DNA of 64,000 nucleotides from positions 3,983,001-4,047,000 of the forward strand of contig NC_088916.1 of assembly GCF_963576675.1 (NCBI RefSeq). Direction: 5' to 3'. The position numbers and the translations under genes were made by a program. Within the stretch, counting starts at the first letter, position 1; every line of letters starts with the position of its first letter. Below, in pieces: positions 12,014 to 23,957 of this stretch. The notes under the pieces were generated by a model. It was given only the letters and a program-made list of their open reading frames with translations. It did no database searches and had not been told where the DNA came from. This DNA comes from Euphorbia lathyris (Eukaryota; Streptophyta; Magnoliopsida; Malpighiales; Euphorbiaceae).

Positions 12014-12184
12014 CGAAAGCTCGACCGGCAATGTCATCGAAAGAGAGGATAGTTTGGTCTTTTTCCATACATCTTTTGACTAGTACACCAGCGTAGTAGC
12101 CTATTACGGCTATGATAAAGAAGAAGATCAAACTTAACCATCCTCCTGAAGCTAATGCATATGGGGTTGAAAGTATTCCAACTC
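12014..12184 (-). pseudogene. Isolated exon of an amino acid transporter (AVT1/AAAP-like)
   Basis: On the minus strand a 171-bp open block is framed by a good acceptor (TTTTTTCAG) and donor (GTAAGA), both splitting a codon in phase 1. It translates to GVGILSTPYALASGGWLSL, a hydrophobic helix, a short VKRCMEKD-type loop, and FDDIAGRAFG. These match the conserved N-terminal region of Aa_trans (PF01490) vacuolar transporters, where an NxL.GVGILS motif lies in the first membrane helix. The reading frame is undamaged. I could not find adjoining exons within several kilobases: downstream lies the MULE MITE and upstream lie other repeats. The block is therefore either an exon of a gene with very long, repeat-filled introns or a relic. 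The donor region GCTTTCGGTAAGAT is duplicated about 30 bases further on. Confidence 0.6.
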
Positions 12185-12349
12185 CTGAAAAAATTACTTC
12201 ATTAGCCTTGAAACGAAAAAGATACCGACATGAAATACGGAAACGCTACTAAAGAGAGAGTGTCATGTGTGCAACATAGCCAATCATTTTCAAACTATGA
12301 AATCTAATTGATTCTTAGCTTAAATACTATATAAATGCAGAAATATAGA

Positions 12350-13120
12350 TTAGCGCGAGCAGTTCGACGTTCGAGCTCGGCCCGATATATAAAGAAGCCA
12401 GGCTTGAGCACGATTTTAAGACTCGATTTGTAAATGAGATGAGTTTGAGCACGATGAAGCTCGGTTTCAAAGCTAGAGAGTAGGTTTGATTAAAGGTCTG
12501 TGAGTGAATAAACTCATGAACAAACTCAATTATAATTTTGATAAAGAGGCTCATGACCAAACTCGATTCGATCAATTTTCTAATAATAGCTTTTTTATAA
12601 AAAAAGAAATGTAAAACTATTTTTTTTTTTTTGTGCGAAACTTTAGTTTTGTAGGTTTCAAAACTACGCAAACTCGTTTATTTATTCACGAGTTTTGCTC
12701 ATGAGCTTGTTTATGAACGAGCAATAAACAAAATGAGCTTGAGAATGAGGAAACTCGGCTAAAAATCTAACGAGCAGGCTCGGTTATAAGTTCGTGAACA
12801 AACTCATAAACAAGCTCAATTACAACGTTTATAACCAAGTTCATGACCAAGGTCGATTCAATTTTTTTTTTTTTAATAATAGCATTTTTATAAAGGAAAA
12901 ATGTAAAACTACTACATAGTTTATACGAAATTTTAGTTTTGTAGCTTTCAAAAATACATATCCCGTTTTGTTCACGAGCTTTGCTCGTGAGTTTACTTAT
13001 AAATATAATTAACGAACGAGCAATAAACAAACAGTTCACGAGCAGACTCGGTTATAGGTTCGTGAACAAACTTATAAACAAACTCGATTATAATGTTGAT
13101 GAACATGCTCGCGAGTTAGT
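12350..13120. repeat. Tandem repeats of GAGCTCG/CGTGAACAAACTC words
   Basis: A unit of about 280 bp (about 12497-12770 and 12780-13060) is duplicated, with a third partial copy to 13120. Each carries words such as GAGCTTGTTTATGAACGAGC and CTCGATT.. flanking a T-run, TAATAATAGC and an ATGTAAAACTA block. A related block lies at 20178-20400. This is a common style of plant MITE-derived repeat; I cannot name the family. Confidence 0.65.
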
Positions 13121-14084
13121 ATTGGTGCTGCTACTACCAATTCCAAAACCTATATATAATAATGATATTGCAAATGCATTCTTCACTGTTTTGAAGGCCT
13201 GACCTGTAGGCGAAACAAGCAGTCATGTGTCCAGGCTGCTGGATTTGGTAAGGCGGGCTAATTCTAAGCTCAATGTTCAAATCTGGGCATCTATCTTTAA
13301 CTATGTCTTTTTATTCTTTGCATATGAAACCATCATTTGAGCTTATAAACTTTTCTCATTCTTCTTTCACCGATCCGACTGACACTATTGTTGCCGCTGC
13401 CTGCACTCTATACCTGCACTGTATCCAATCCTTTGTTTAATAGCTTCTTCAATTCTCTCCAATTCATAGAATTCATCTTTTGGTTTTGATTTACACGCAA
13501 TAATTTTGTTGATTGCGATTGGTTTTTGTTTCTCGTGGATGAATTCCTGTCGAAGGGCTTCAAGTTGAACTTGTGACTTGAGAAATTTGAGACTAGGATT
13601 AACAATGGCAAGAGGTAGTAGTCTTTCCTATGATGGGTGTTGAAAGTAAATTAGAGCCTGTAGTTTCTGTTTTTAGGCATTTGATTGGTTTTGACACAAT
13701 GTTAGCGAGTCATGTTTAACAAATGGACAATTGTATAGTTTTAGGTTGGTTGCTTCAAGTGGATGCAAATGAATAATCTAATTTCTATTGGAAATGTTTG
13801 TGCGGCTAATGAGCCAACATCTGGCTAGATCTATATATAGAGCTTGTGCTACTACTTGAAAGGATGCAGGTTGAACCTCTAATATAGTTATTGCTTAGGA
13901 TTCTTAACAAGTAGTGTGAATAAGTGTAAATATCATAAAGCAATTTTAAGTGCAGGACTATTGTCTTGATTTAAGTGGATGATTAAGGCCTTGTTTTTAT
14001 ATTCAAATTTGGAATTTTTGCAGGATGTTGATTTATGAAGCTACTTTGGCCAAGAGAAGGATTTGATGTTAATTTTGGTGGAAT
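13121..14084. other. Unassigned region without a supportable gene
   Basis: Base composition is less extreme here and there are weak splice-like signals (for example ATTTTTGCAG near 14024). No frame longer than about 70 codons shows a recognisable domain. It may be leftover host sequence linked to the transporter exon. Confidence 0.3.
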
Positions 14085-14095
14085 GGGGTTATATA

Positions 14096-14126
<31 letters not shown>

Positions 14127-14164
14127 GTATACTGATAAACTCTAATTTATCATATCTTCTGATA

Positions 14165-16042
14165 AACTCTAATATATATATATATAGGGGTGAGATCCAA
14201 CGTGACAAGGGGTTTAAGTTGTGACAATGAGCTTATTGTGTGACATAACAAAACTACGTAGTTTTGATGATAATTAAAAAGGGCAAGGTGACAAATTGGT
14301 AAATAAAATGAAAGAGATGATAGAGAAAATTGTTTTATTTCTTTTCTTTAAATACATTTTCCCGACATCTCTAATATCGTTTTTCGAAATTTTTTATACT
14401 ATTAGACTCGTCTAAATTAGACGGCCATTTTAAGATCCCTGAAGCTCACGTAAAAAAATTTCCGGTGAACGGAATCCGGGTGGGCGTTTTCCGGCGAGAA
14501 AAAAAGTGCCCAGAAAATTCTCAAAACATTTCAGAAAATGTAAAACATTATTCTAAGAAACTTTAATTCTTGGGTCGAAATAGGATTTATTACGGTTTAG
14601 TCCCAATAAAACATTTTCCTTAATTTTATCCATTTTGCATGCTTCAACAATTTGTTGGGACTATATCGTAAGAAATCCTGCATCGACCCAAGAATTAAAG
14701 TTTCTTAAAATAATGTTTTACATTTTCTGGAATTTTTTGAGAATTTTCTGGACACTTTGTTTCTCGTCAGAAAATGCCCACCCGGATTCCGTTCACCGGA
14801 ATTTTTTTAACTTGAGCTTCAGGGATCTTAAAATGACCGTCTAATTTAGACGAGTCTAATAGTATAAAATTTTTCGAAAAACAAGGTTAGAAATGTCGGG
14901 AAAATGTATTTGAAAGAAAAGAAATAAAACATTTTTCTGTTGGAACAATACAAGTATTATGTTGGAACAAATGGTACACTGATTTGGAACAATGTAAATA
15001 GGACAAAAAAACGTGCCCAGAAAATTATCAAAAAATTTGAAAACATGTAAAACATCATCTTAAGAAACTTTAATTCTTGGCTCAAAGAGAAATCCCTTAC
15101 AGTTTTGACCCAATAAATTGTTGAAGCATGTAAAATGGATAAAATTAAGGAACAAGTTTTACTGGGACTAAACCGTAAGAAATCCCGCTTCGACCCAAGA
15201 ATTAAAGTTTTTTAGAATAATATTTTACATTTTTTGGAATTTTTTTAGAAATTTATGGGCACTTTGTTTCTTGCCAGAAAACGCCCACTCGGATTCCGTT
15301 CACCGGAATTTTTTTTACTTGAGCTTCATGGATCTTAAAATGACTGTCTAATTTAGACGAGTCTAATAGTATAAAATTTTTTGAAAAACGAGGTTAGAAA
15401 TGTCAGAAAAATATATTTTAAAGAAAAGAAATAAAACAATTTTCTGTTTGAACAATATAAGTATTATGTTGGAACAAATGATACATTGATTTGGAACAAC
15501 GTAAGTAGGACAAAAAAAAAACATGTCCAGAAAATTATCAAAAAATTCCAAAACATGTAAAACATTATTTTAAGAAACTTTAATTCTTGGCTCAAAGCGA
15601 GATTCCTTACAGTTTTTACCCAACAAATTGTTGAAGCATCTAAAATGGATAAAATTAAGGAAAACGTTTTATTGGGACTAAACCGTAAGAAATCTCGCTT
15701 TGACCCAATAATTAAAGTTTCTTAGAATATTGTTTTACATTTTCTGAAATTATTTGAGAATTTTCTGGACACTTTTTATCTTGCCAGAAAACGTCCACCC
15801 GGATTCCGTTCACCGGAATTTTTTTTACTTGAGCTTCATGGATCTTAAAATGACCGTTTAATTAAGACGAGTCCAACGGTATAAAATTTTTTGAAAAACG
15901 AGGTTAGAAAAGTTGGAAAAATGCATTTTAAAGAAAAAAAATAAAACAATTTTCTCTTTCCTTTTATTTACAAATTTGCCACCTCATTTTGGTTAATTAC
16001 AAAATTGGTCCTTGTCACACAATAAGACTTGTCGCACCATAA

Positions 16043-16050
<8 letters not shown>
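14165..16050. mobile_element. Foldback DNA element built from alternating inverted units
   Basis: The outer ends are inverted: GTTGTGACAATGAGCTTATTG... near 14218 pairs with the reverse complement of the stretch ending GACTTGTCGCACC near 16036. Inside, one block carries TTAGACGAGTCTAATAGTAT, TTCCGGTGAACGGAATCC and AATTCTTGGGTCGAA-type words. It occurs forward (about 14330-14640), then reversed (14650-14940). A roughly 505-bp unit follows twice (from 14941 and from about 15448), each with a TTGGAACAA spacer, a partial forward copy and a reversed copy. (TA)n tracts lie at both ends (about 14090-14113 and 16043-16084), suggesting insertion into a TA microsatellite. No transposase is encoded. The superfamily is uncertain. 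Confidence 0.75.
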
Positions 16051-16087
<37 letters not shown>

Positions 16088-16149
16088 GGCTCTTGTGAGA
16101 ACCCTTTCTTAGGTGAGGACACTTGTTTAAATTAAAAAAAATGCTGCTA

Positions 16150-17454
16150 CTATGGGTCACTCAACTTGACCTCTTCAATCTCATCACATCGCCTGCTGAG
16201 TGCCTTAATCTTTTTGTTACACTTCTTAGTTAGTGTATATAAGTCACTCAGGGCATTTACCATTTCGTTTCTAAGCAAAAGTAAGGATGTTACCTCATTG
16301 TTGTTTTCCTCCTGCTCAGAATCTCCAGAGAGGTCAGCTTGCTCAGACTGAGATTGGTCAGCTCCATCATCTGCCATGAAACATATGTTGGCTGTTTCAT
16401 TTTGCTCAGCTTCGGATGATGTCGACTCATCACTGTCGCTCCACGTGGCCACCATTGCCTTTTTGCTTCCATTCTTATCTTTCTTCAGATTAGGACAGCT
16501 TGACTTAATGTGCCCAGTTTGATGGCACTCATAACATGTGACAGGCTTGGAGCTGTCCTTTTTGTATCTGGTGTCACTGGACTCAGCTTTATATCTGTCT
16601 CCTCTCTTGTATGGCCGCTTACTATTTCTTTCATTTCTTCTAAACAGCTTTTTCATTTTTCTAGTAAACATGGCCATTTCCTCATCATCCGTAGACTCAG
16701 CTTCTGTGGAGTCAGCTTTCATCACTAGTGATTTCTGTTTCTTGTCCTCAAATTTTTCTTTAGCTTCAAAGTTTTTCATTGAAATTTCATGGGTCAGCAA
16801 GGAACTGATCAGCTCATCATACTTGTATGTGGTCAGGTCCTGAGCTTCCTCTACAGCTGTCTTCTTGGCTTGCCAGCTTTTGGGAAGACTTCGTAAGATC
16901 TTCTTCACTTGTTCTTCTTCAGTGAAATTCTTACCGAGTCTTTTGAGCTCATTTATTATGTTGGTGAACCTGGCATTCATTGCTGAGATGTCCTCATTGT
17001 CAGTCATCTCGAACAACTCATACAATCGCATGTGTTGGTTCACTTTGGATTCCTTGACCTTGCTGGTACCTTCATAAGTTACTTCCAGCTTCTTCCAGAT
17101 CTCCTGTGCTGACTCACAACCTGAAATCTTATTGTATTCTGCAGCATCTAAAGCACAGAGAAGCATATTGATAGCCGAAGCATTATTTTGTAATTTTCTG
17201 AGGTCATCCTCTGTCCACTCAGCTTCACTTTTAACAATTTTCTCATTGTTAACAGTTTTAAATGGCACATGTGGACCTTGAACAATTGCAAGCCATGCAC
17301 TCATGTTTGTGGCTTGTATAAAGTTCTTCATTCTATTTTTCCAGAATGTATAATTTGACCCAAAAAATAGGGGAGGTCTAGTGATTGATAATCCCTCAGG
17401 GAGTATCTGTGTTGTTTGGTTTCCTGGAAGGAAACGAGTGCTGTTTTCACCCAT
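16150..17454 (-). CDS. Gag of a truncated Ty1/copia retrotransposon
   Basis: A 434-residue Gag. Residues about 20-250 form a UBN2/retrotran_gag capsid region (PPLFFGSNYTFWKNRMKNFI, then WLAI..G, ..EIWKKLEVTYEGTSKVKESK and ILRSLPKSWQAK). A CCHC zinc knuckle, CYECHQTGHIKSSC, is at about residue 306-319. The Lys/Ser- and Glu-rich tail ends with a predicted coiled-coil-like stretch. The start at 17454 is the first ATG after the primer site. The frame runs to a stop near an A/T-rich junction at about 16140, and no protease, integrase, RT or RNase H follows, so the element is cut off here. The Gag type and long tail recall the SIRE/Maximus lineage, but without pol this stays tentative. Confidence 0.85.
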   Translation of the reverse strand: MGENSTRFLPGNQTTQILPEGLSITRPPLFFGSNYTFWKNRMKNFIQATNMSAWLAIVQGPHVPFKTVNNEKIVKSEAEWTEDDLRKLQNNASAINMLLCALDAAEYNKISGCESAQEIWKKLEVTYEGTSKVKESKVNQHMRLYELFEMTDNEDISAMNARFTNIINELKRLGKNFTEEEQVKKILRSLPKSWQAKKTAVEEAQDLTTYKYDELISSLLTHEISMKNFEAKEKFEDKKQKSLVMKADSTEAESTDDEEMAMFTRKMKKLFRRNERNSKRPYKRGDRYKAESSDTRYKKDSSKPVTCYECHQTGHIKSSCPNLKKDKNGSKKAMVATWSDSDESTSSEAEQNETANICFMADDGADQSQSEQADLSGDSEQEENNNEVTSLLLLRNEMVNALSDLYTLTKKCNKKIKALSRRCDEIEEVKLSDP

Positions 17455-17497
17455 TTTTCGGGATCAGCTCAAGATTGTTAGATCTTTGAGTAATGAG

Positions 17498-17514
17498 CTT
17501 ATGCTCTGATACCA
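17498..17514 (-). other. Primer-binding site, initiator-Met tRNA
   Basis: On the minus strand TGGTATCAGAGCATAAG starts two bases after the LTR end. TGGTATCAGAGC is complementary to the 3' end of plant initiator tRNA-Met, the standard copia primer. Confidence 0.85.
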
Positions 17515-17516
17515 CT

Positions 17517-17808
17517 TGTTGGTCCCTAGTAATTAGTTCCAAGGGGGGGGGGGTTAGGAACTAATGTAACTTTTTCGCTTTTAATTATGCTGACCTAATG
17601 TTGTTTTAAGAGTTTGATAACTCAGCATGTTGGTCAGCACGGGTGAATGATTAGTCAGACAGTTTTAGTACTTATGCTGACTAAGACTGCTTGACTTGAG
17701 AGTTAGGAATTTACACTTGAAGAGTCAGCTTCCAACTCAGCACTCAATATTTACTCAGTTTCAGTTTTGACAATTTATAAGCTGAGTAAATTTTACAAGC
17801 AACACATG

Positions 17809-17877
<69 letters not shown>

Positions 17878-18955
17878 AGAGAAAAGGTTTAGAAGTTACT
17901 CAGCACGACTTATCCTGGTTCGGCCTCTCTGTCTACGTCCAGTCCCCAGTTCCTCCTGGGATTTTCAATCCAATACTGAGCTCTTTCAAGGTAGAGCACA
18001 AACCCTTTACAAGGAAGTGAGTATGCAAGAGTACGTCCTCTATTCGTCTACTCAGCTCCTACTAAGTACTACAACCCAGCACTTAGATTTTCTACCACTG
18101 AATACTTACAACCAAGTACTCAGCTCAACACTCTCAATATCCCTATTGATTACACACTTGTTCTTTTTCAACTAAAGAACACCTTAGATGATTACAAAAC
18201 AATCAATCTAGCATTTACACAGAGAATAGAAAAGTTGGTGTAAGATCTTTTTGTATTTGAGTGCTTTCAAGATTTTCTCTCTTGTATTTTTCTTTTGATG
18301 CATGAGCAAATGATCCAAGAGCTATCATTGTCCTTTTATAGAAGAATTTCTGATCCTGGATCATTTTGAATTGGTTTAGCCGTTAAGTCCAAAACGGCTC
18401 TTTTAGCAGACAGCTTCTGGTCAGCTTCAGTCTGTTCCGCCATTCCCTTTCTCTATTTCCTTCAGGCGTCATGTTTTGTCTTCTTGGATCAGACTTGTCT
18501 CTTTGTGCCAGTTGTCTTTTACCAATAATCCATTTGACCCATGTTTCTTGGAATTAGTCTTCTTTGTATTTTCGAGACTTCAATTATTGGTGCAGAAGAT
18601 TGGCAGACTTTGTCCTTTAGTAAACGGATCCTTCATGCTGTCCTGAATGTCACTCAGCTTCATTCGTTCTCTTCGAATGTTCAACTTTCATGCTGAGTTC
18701 CTTCTTAGTCAGCTCTGTTCTGTTTGCATAATTCTGAAGGAGTCTTCTAATTTAGTCGGCTTCGTTCTGGCGATTTGGAAAGAAGCTTCTGATGCTAAGT
18801 TCTACTCCACTCAGCTTCTTATATTTTCATGCTGAGTTCCGTTTAACTCAGCTTTGGCTTATGCTGACTTTTGTCCTGTTTAACTTTATATATTTTTGCA
18901 CTCAATATTGAACAAGCACATTAGTACAATTAAATCAAAGCATTTAAATTTAATT
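17517..18955 (-). repeat. LTR of the minus-strand copia element (5' edge truncated)
   Basis: It ends (minus) ...CTAGGGACCAACA next to the primer site. TATA box TATAAAAGG on the minus strand at 18332-18340. The region upstream of the TATA and the body of the LTR are crowded with ACTCAGC/GCTGAGT words. A CA/TA microsatellite occupies about 17805-17875. It is homologous, in reverse orientation, to 26941-27399 plus 63243-64000. Compared with that copy it lacks roughly the first 60 bases, so its outer edge at about 18955 is broken. 18956-19199 shows no gene. Confidence 0.8.
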
Positions 18956-19197
18956 GACTCTTCGATAAACCGTGAAAGTCGACTACTGCTAATGTGGAAG
19001 CTACGTCATTTTTTCAGTATCTTTTTACTCTTGAAGTCATCAGAGTGACTTTATTACAAGGTTGTAAAAAAGATAGGTGATAGTCGGGCAGATAGCCCCT
19101 TGAGAATTAATTGGGGATTAGTCGAAAATTAATTGGAGATTACATTTTTTATTTGTTAATCAACAAATTGTTATATAAATTCAATTAAAATATGTAT

Positions 19198-19692
19198 TAC
19201 AGTTAAACCTCGATAAATGAATGTTCGATAAAGTAATAATCTCGTTCTTTCGGTCCCGACTTGGGCCAGTGGACTAAAGTAATAACCTCGCTAAATGCAT
19301 TAAGTAATAAAAATATTTAAATCCTTAGGCCCAATGAAAATATAAATTAATAATTACATACAAAATATGTGTACTTAGAATATATCTTCTACCTTTTATA
19401 GCTAAATAGTAAACCTTTTCATTTGCTATGTACATGAACTTAGTTTTAAATGCATTAAGTTTCACCAAAAAAATTAAACGTCTCTAGATTCAAGTAATAC
19501 TTTAATTGATGTCTTGATTTTTCTTACCACATACAATATATGTATTTTATAATGAAAAATTATCTGTAAAATAATAAATATTGATTTATCGATAAATGAA
19601 TAATTTGTTCATTTATCGATAAATAAATAATCTCGCTTAATGAATATTTTTTTCCGATCCCAAGGATATGCATTTATCGAGGTTTTACTGTA
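19198..19692. mobile_element. pogo/Emigrant-type MITE with TA target duplication
   Basis: The element is 19200-19690 (491 bp). The left end CAGTTAAACCTCGATAAATG and right end, read in reverse, CAGTAAAACCTCGATAAATG are inverted repeats flanked by TA. The CAGTAAAACCTC terminus is that of the plant Emigrant/Lemi pogo-like group. Internal GGTCCCGACTTGGGCC near 19250 is also common in that group. Non-coding. Confidence 0.8.
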
Positions 19693-20771
19693 TATATCTA
19701 AAAATAATAATATAAAATTATTTAATAGAGAAAAACACTATATTTGTAATATATATTTTTAAAATTTAGCAAACATCAACATTTCAACAACAATATCATT
19801 AAAATAACTTAATAGTAAATTATAATAAAGCAAAAAATAAATTCATAATTAAAAAAATGATTTTGTTCATCGTCGCTTAGGAGGCCTCTAGATGGTGTTG
19901 ACTGCGCTGAGGCAGCCTAGGCAGAGCCTGCTAAAAATCGCTTAGGGGCCACAAAAACACCTAAAGGAACAAATTGGAGAAAATCGAGACTGATTCTCGA
20001 TTTCAAGCGCTTAGGCGGTCCAAGCGGCTTAGTTTTGAACAGTGCTTTATTGACACAAAATTCAAGTTGAATGATTTTATTGAAACAAATTAAAGTCCAA
20101 TGGTCGTTCTGAGACAAACATAAAAATTAAGTGACCAACTATACATTTAATCCTTTTTTTTACTAAAAGCAAGTATGTAGGATTGTAAATGAGCCGAGCT
20201 GCTCATGAGTAACTCTGTGATCGGTTCGATAAAAGCTCGGCTCAAATTACAAAAACGAGCCTCTCGTGAACACGATTTAAAAGCTCGATTCGTAAATGAG
20301 CCGAGTTTGAACAGGCTAAAGTTCGGCTAGTAAACTCGCGAGTAGACTCATAGGCTCGTTCATGAACAAGTACGGTAGAAACTCGTGAAAAAGCTTGATA
20401 AAAGCTTGTAAATAATATTGAAAAAAATTATTTGATATTTATTTATATTTTTTCCATAGTATGCATGGAACATTTAATTAAAAACTAATAATTTGAGATT
20501 ATTGCGGCGAAAATAAAGTTAAGCCTCCTAAGTTGATGGATCGGATCTTCTTCACAATTATATTTTGGAAGACTTTTCCTGTTTTGGGTTCAAAGACCAA
20601 AAAGAAAGAATAAAAAGGACCAAATAAATAATTAAATAAATGGATTGGGGATTAATTAATTAGACATATGGTCTATTTGCTTTATTAATTATTAAATTTG
20701 TTCAACACGGTTACTGAATCTGGGAAATTGAAATTAAGGAGGTATTTATAATAATTTAAATACAGCATTTA
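19693..20771. other. Gene-free AT-rich region with repeat fragments
   Basis: No gene seen. 19870-20035 holds a CTTAGG/GCGCTTAGGCGG-rich repeat fragment. 20178-20400 is a GAGCCGAGCT/CTCGTGAAC repeat related to 12350-13120. Confidence 0.5.
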
Positions 20772-22687
20772 GATTTGAAAAATCAATTTCCAAAGCCTCT
20801 TTCAAGGATATTTTGGACAAAACTAATGGTTTGTGTGCTAGCTGGAAAGCTAATTCTCTTTCCCTTGCAGGTCGCCTTACCTTGATCCAGTCAGTTAACT
20901 GCGCTGCTCCGAACCACATCATGCAGGCCTGTAAGCTTCCTGAGCCTGTCCTTAGTGACCTGGATAAGATAAATCGGCGTTTCCTGTGGGGTGAGTCTGG
21001 AGATGGGAGAAAGGTTCACCTGGTCCCGTGGAAGGAAGCTTGTCAGCCTAAAAACAGGGGGGGTCTTGGTATTAGGCAGGCAAAGGACAATAATAAAGTC
21101 CTGTTAATGAAACTTCTTTGGAGAATGTGGCAATGCCCCTCCTCCCTTTGGGTCCGTCTCTTGTGCGGGAAGTATCGGAAAGATAGAATCTTTGGTGGCC
21201 CGAATGAGAGGGTTGTTAGCTGTTCCTTCCTCTGGAAAGGGCTCAGTGCCGTGTTTGCTGAATTCTGTACGGGGATTGGCCTGGAGGTGGGTAATGGTAG
21301 ATCTATTAGCTTCTGGTATGACACCTGGATTGGTGATAAACCGCTGATTGATGTGTGTAATGCCCCTCCGTCGGCTGATCTCCTTTCCTGGAAAATTGCT
21401 GATGTGGTGGACTCGGGGGGAGACTGGATCTGGTCAAAGTTCGACTCTTTCTTTAGTCTGGAGACCCTTCTTAACATTAGAGGAGTGAAGATTAGCAATC
21501 AAGAGGAGGATAAGGATAGACATTGCTGGGCCTTGACGAATAATGGTACTTATTCTTGTAAATCGGCCTATGAAGCTTTTACCCCTAATAGGGCTGATCC
21601 TCCCTTGGAGATTTGGAAGTCCATATGGTCCCTCAAGATCCCTTACCGTATCAGGAGCTTCCTTTGGCTGGGTATCAAAGACAGGCTCCTTACGAATGCG
21701 GATAGGCACAGAAGGCACTTGACTGAGTCTAGTGCCTGTAGTAGATGCAGAGGCAATGTGGAAACCTTGTGCCATGCCTTGAGGGATTGCCCAAATAGTA
21801 AGAAGATCTGGAAAGGGATCCTCCCTCATCACATCCTCCCTTCCTTCATGGCCTTTTCTGAAAGGGACTGGTTCTCTCAAGGAGCCAAGGGGAACTTGCT
21901 GGCCAACATGGAGCACGGTGCCATCCTCTTTGCTATTACTTGTCACCAAATCTGGAAGTGGAGGAATGAAGAATTATTTGCGGGTAAGGCTGTCCTTATT
22001 CCTGATTTACTGTTTTTCTTCTCGAAGAAGCTCTTTGTTATTACTCAAAGCTTTGAAAGAGATTCCCTTGTTCGCCCCTCCCCGGATAAAGAGATCCTGC
22101 TAGTTGGCTGGAGTAAGCCTAGAGAAGGGTTTGCTAAGTTGAATACTGATGGCTCCTGCCTTAGCAATGGCAGAATTGCTGCTGGAGGAGTTCTTCGGGA
22201 TGCTGGTGGCAATTGGATGGCGGGGTTTACCCATAACTTGGGGACGGGCTCCTCCTTTTCTGCGGAGCTCTAGGGTATCTTGTCAGGTATTAAACTCGCC
22301 ATTCGCATGGGTGTTAAAAAGCTCTCGGTGGAATCTGATAATCTGGAGGCTATTAACAGGATTTCAGATAGCCAGGCTGTTTGTCTGAAGAGCCAGAATC
22401 TCATCAAAGCTATTTTGAGGCTTCGTCCTGCCTTTGAGTATCTTAATTTCTCCCATATTTTTAGGGAGCAAAACCGCGTGGCGGATCGCTTAGCAGCTGC
22501 TGGGCATGGGAGAATGTTAGGTGTTTCTACCCTCTCTGTTCCTCCTTCTTTTCTTTTGCCTTCTCTCCTAGAGGATAGGATTGGGGTCAGCCTTCCTAGA
22601 CTGATCCCGGTGTAGGTTTTTTTTATTGGTTTTGTTTTTTTTCCTTTCCTTTCTTACCAAAAAAAAAAAAGATTTGAAAAATCAATT
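20772..22687 (+). mobile_element. 5'-truncated L1 LINE with 17-bp target duplication
   Basis: GATTTGAAAAATCAATT occurs at 20772-20788 and again at 22671-22687, directly after the A-tail (22659-22670). The inserted segment is therefore 20789-22670. It encodes only the carboxyl part of ORF2: the post-RT region (ILDKTNGLCASWKANSLSLAGR), the WW/LGW-type region, a zf-RVT segment (about 21600-21800; IWSLKIPYRIRSFLWLGI, ..C..C...E...H.....C) and an RNase H-like domain (about 22120-22500; LNTDGSCLSNG...GGVLRDAGG, ESDNLEAI, ADRLAAAGHG). A single in-frame TAG at 22271-22273 splits the RNase H domain; otherwise the frame is open to 22615. The codon composition is GC-richer than the L1 at 7423, so this is a different family. 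Confidence 0.9.
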
Positions 22688-22802
22688 AGTTTCTATTTTA
22701 GAAATTCTTTAATAATGATTATTTTCTTCGACGTGAAATTTAAACTAATAAATCAAAGTTACTTTAAAAGATATTGACTTAACGTTTTAAGAGAAGTGCA
22801 GA

Positions 22803-23036
22803 TTTTAAGGTCTGTTTGACTACTTGCTGTTTAATGTTCCCGTTTGCTGGTTGCTGTTACAGTTTGCTGTTTGTTTTTGGAAAATGCTGATTTTCCAAAA
22901 AGCAGGGATTCCCTGTTTTTGTAAAAAGCTACTTTTCAGCTGTAAAAGACAAACAAGAGGTATCTAACCAAATATCTAAAAAGTGAAAAGGCAAACAGGA
23001 GGTGAAAAGTAGGTAACCAAACGCCCCCTTAATCAT
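22803..23036. mobile_element. Probable Tourist/Harbinger-like MITE
   Basis: The left end GGTCTGTTTGAC and the reversed right end GGGGGCGTTTGGTTACC are imperfect inverted repeats. The edges sit in TTAA. Inside are CTGTTTG and AAAAAGC words on both sides, with a TTTTTGGAAAATGCTGATTTTCC hairpin. The GGGG.CTGTTTGG terminus is frequent in plant PIF/Harbinger MITEs; the match is loose. Confidence 0.45.
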
Positions 23037-23957
23037 AATGTATGAAATATTACAAATTTAACTCAAAATTTTGAAAAGAAAGAATTTAACTGTTACTTAA
23101 TTGTCACTCCAAACATTACCAACCTCAATTCTAAGATATTTAATGTATTACTAACACAATTACATAAAAAAAACCCTGAAAAAATACTAACAACTACATA
23201 TAAGTTAATCGCAGTTATTTTTTTTTGTCAAAGTGTCTAAAATATTTATTGTATTACTAATATTTACTGTATTACTAATATATTAACTCATAAAAAAAAA
23301 TATAGCTACAAATAACCAATAAAGAATGTAAAAACTAATTCAGTTTATTGACAAACTTGTTTGGAATGTCTAATGTGATAGTTAAATAATAGTCAAACCC
23401 GTTTTTTCAAAATTTCGATAACATAAGTCTAAAATTAATCTTGTTTGGAACTATTAGGGTTAAACTTGCATCATTGCTAACCCTAGAGTTAAATATGCAT
23501 TTTTCTTAAAACGTTAGAGATAAATATATAAAGATACTGGAGTTTATAATAATTTGAAATACGTTAATATATTGTAGGGCAAAACACAAAAAGGATGCTT
23601 GTGATTTGTCTTATCTACAAATAGGAATATATGGTTTAAAAGTTTACAAATAAAGATACGTGTATGTTTTTTTACATATATTTATGCTTCAAGTCAATCC
23701 AAAATTGTTGTTTATTTATAAACATCTTTTCCAATAAAATATGAATAAAATCTGCCTAAATATAATTAAATACTAACTAAATAATAAAATCTTATTTTCC
23801 TAAATATTAAAATAAGATCCCTAAATATCTAAAGTTTTTGCAGCAAGAAACATATCACCAAGACGTGTGATCATGATTCATGTAGCCGAGTTTATGAAAT
23901 ATTCTAATTCAAGTAAAATATAATAATAATAATAATTATTATTATTATTATTATTAG
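23037..23957. other. AT-rich spacer
   Basis: No gene, RNA or clear element recognised. An (ATT)n/(ATA)n microsatellite lies just before the L1 remnant at about 23920-23956. Confidence 0.5.

Noticed and set aside
12350..13120. Short antisense frames of about 90-115 codons
   Set aside because: They follow the tandem GAGCTCG/TTTATAAC repeats and are low-complexity Ile/Lys/Phe-rich.
13408..13620. Possible start of a host gene (ATGGCAAGAGGTAGTAG with splice-like signals)
   Set aside because: The frame closes after about a dozen codons and no downstream exon with a recognisable domain was found.
21043..21949. Long minus-strand frames opposite the L1 at 20789
   Set aside because: Shadows of a GC-richer coding strand that clearly encodes L1 ORF2.
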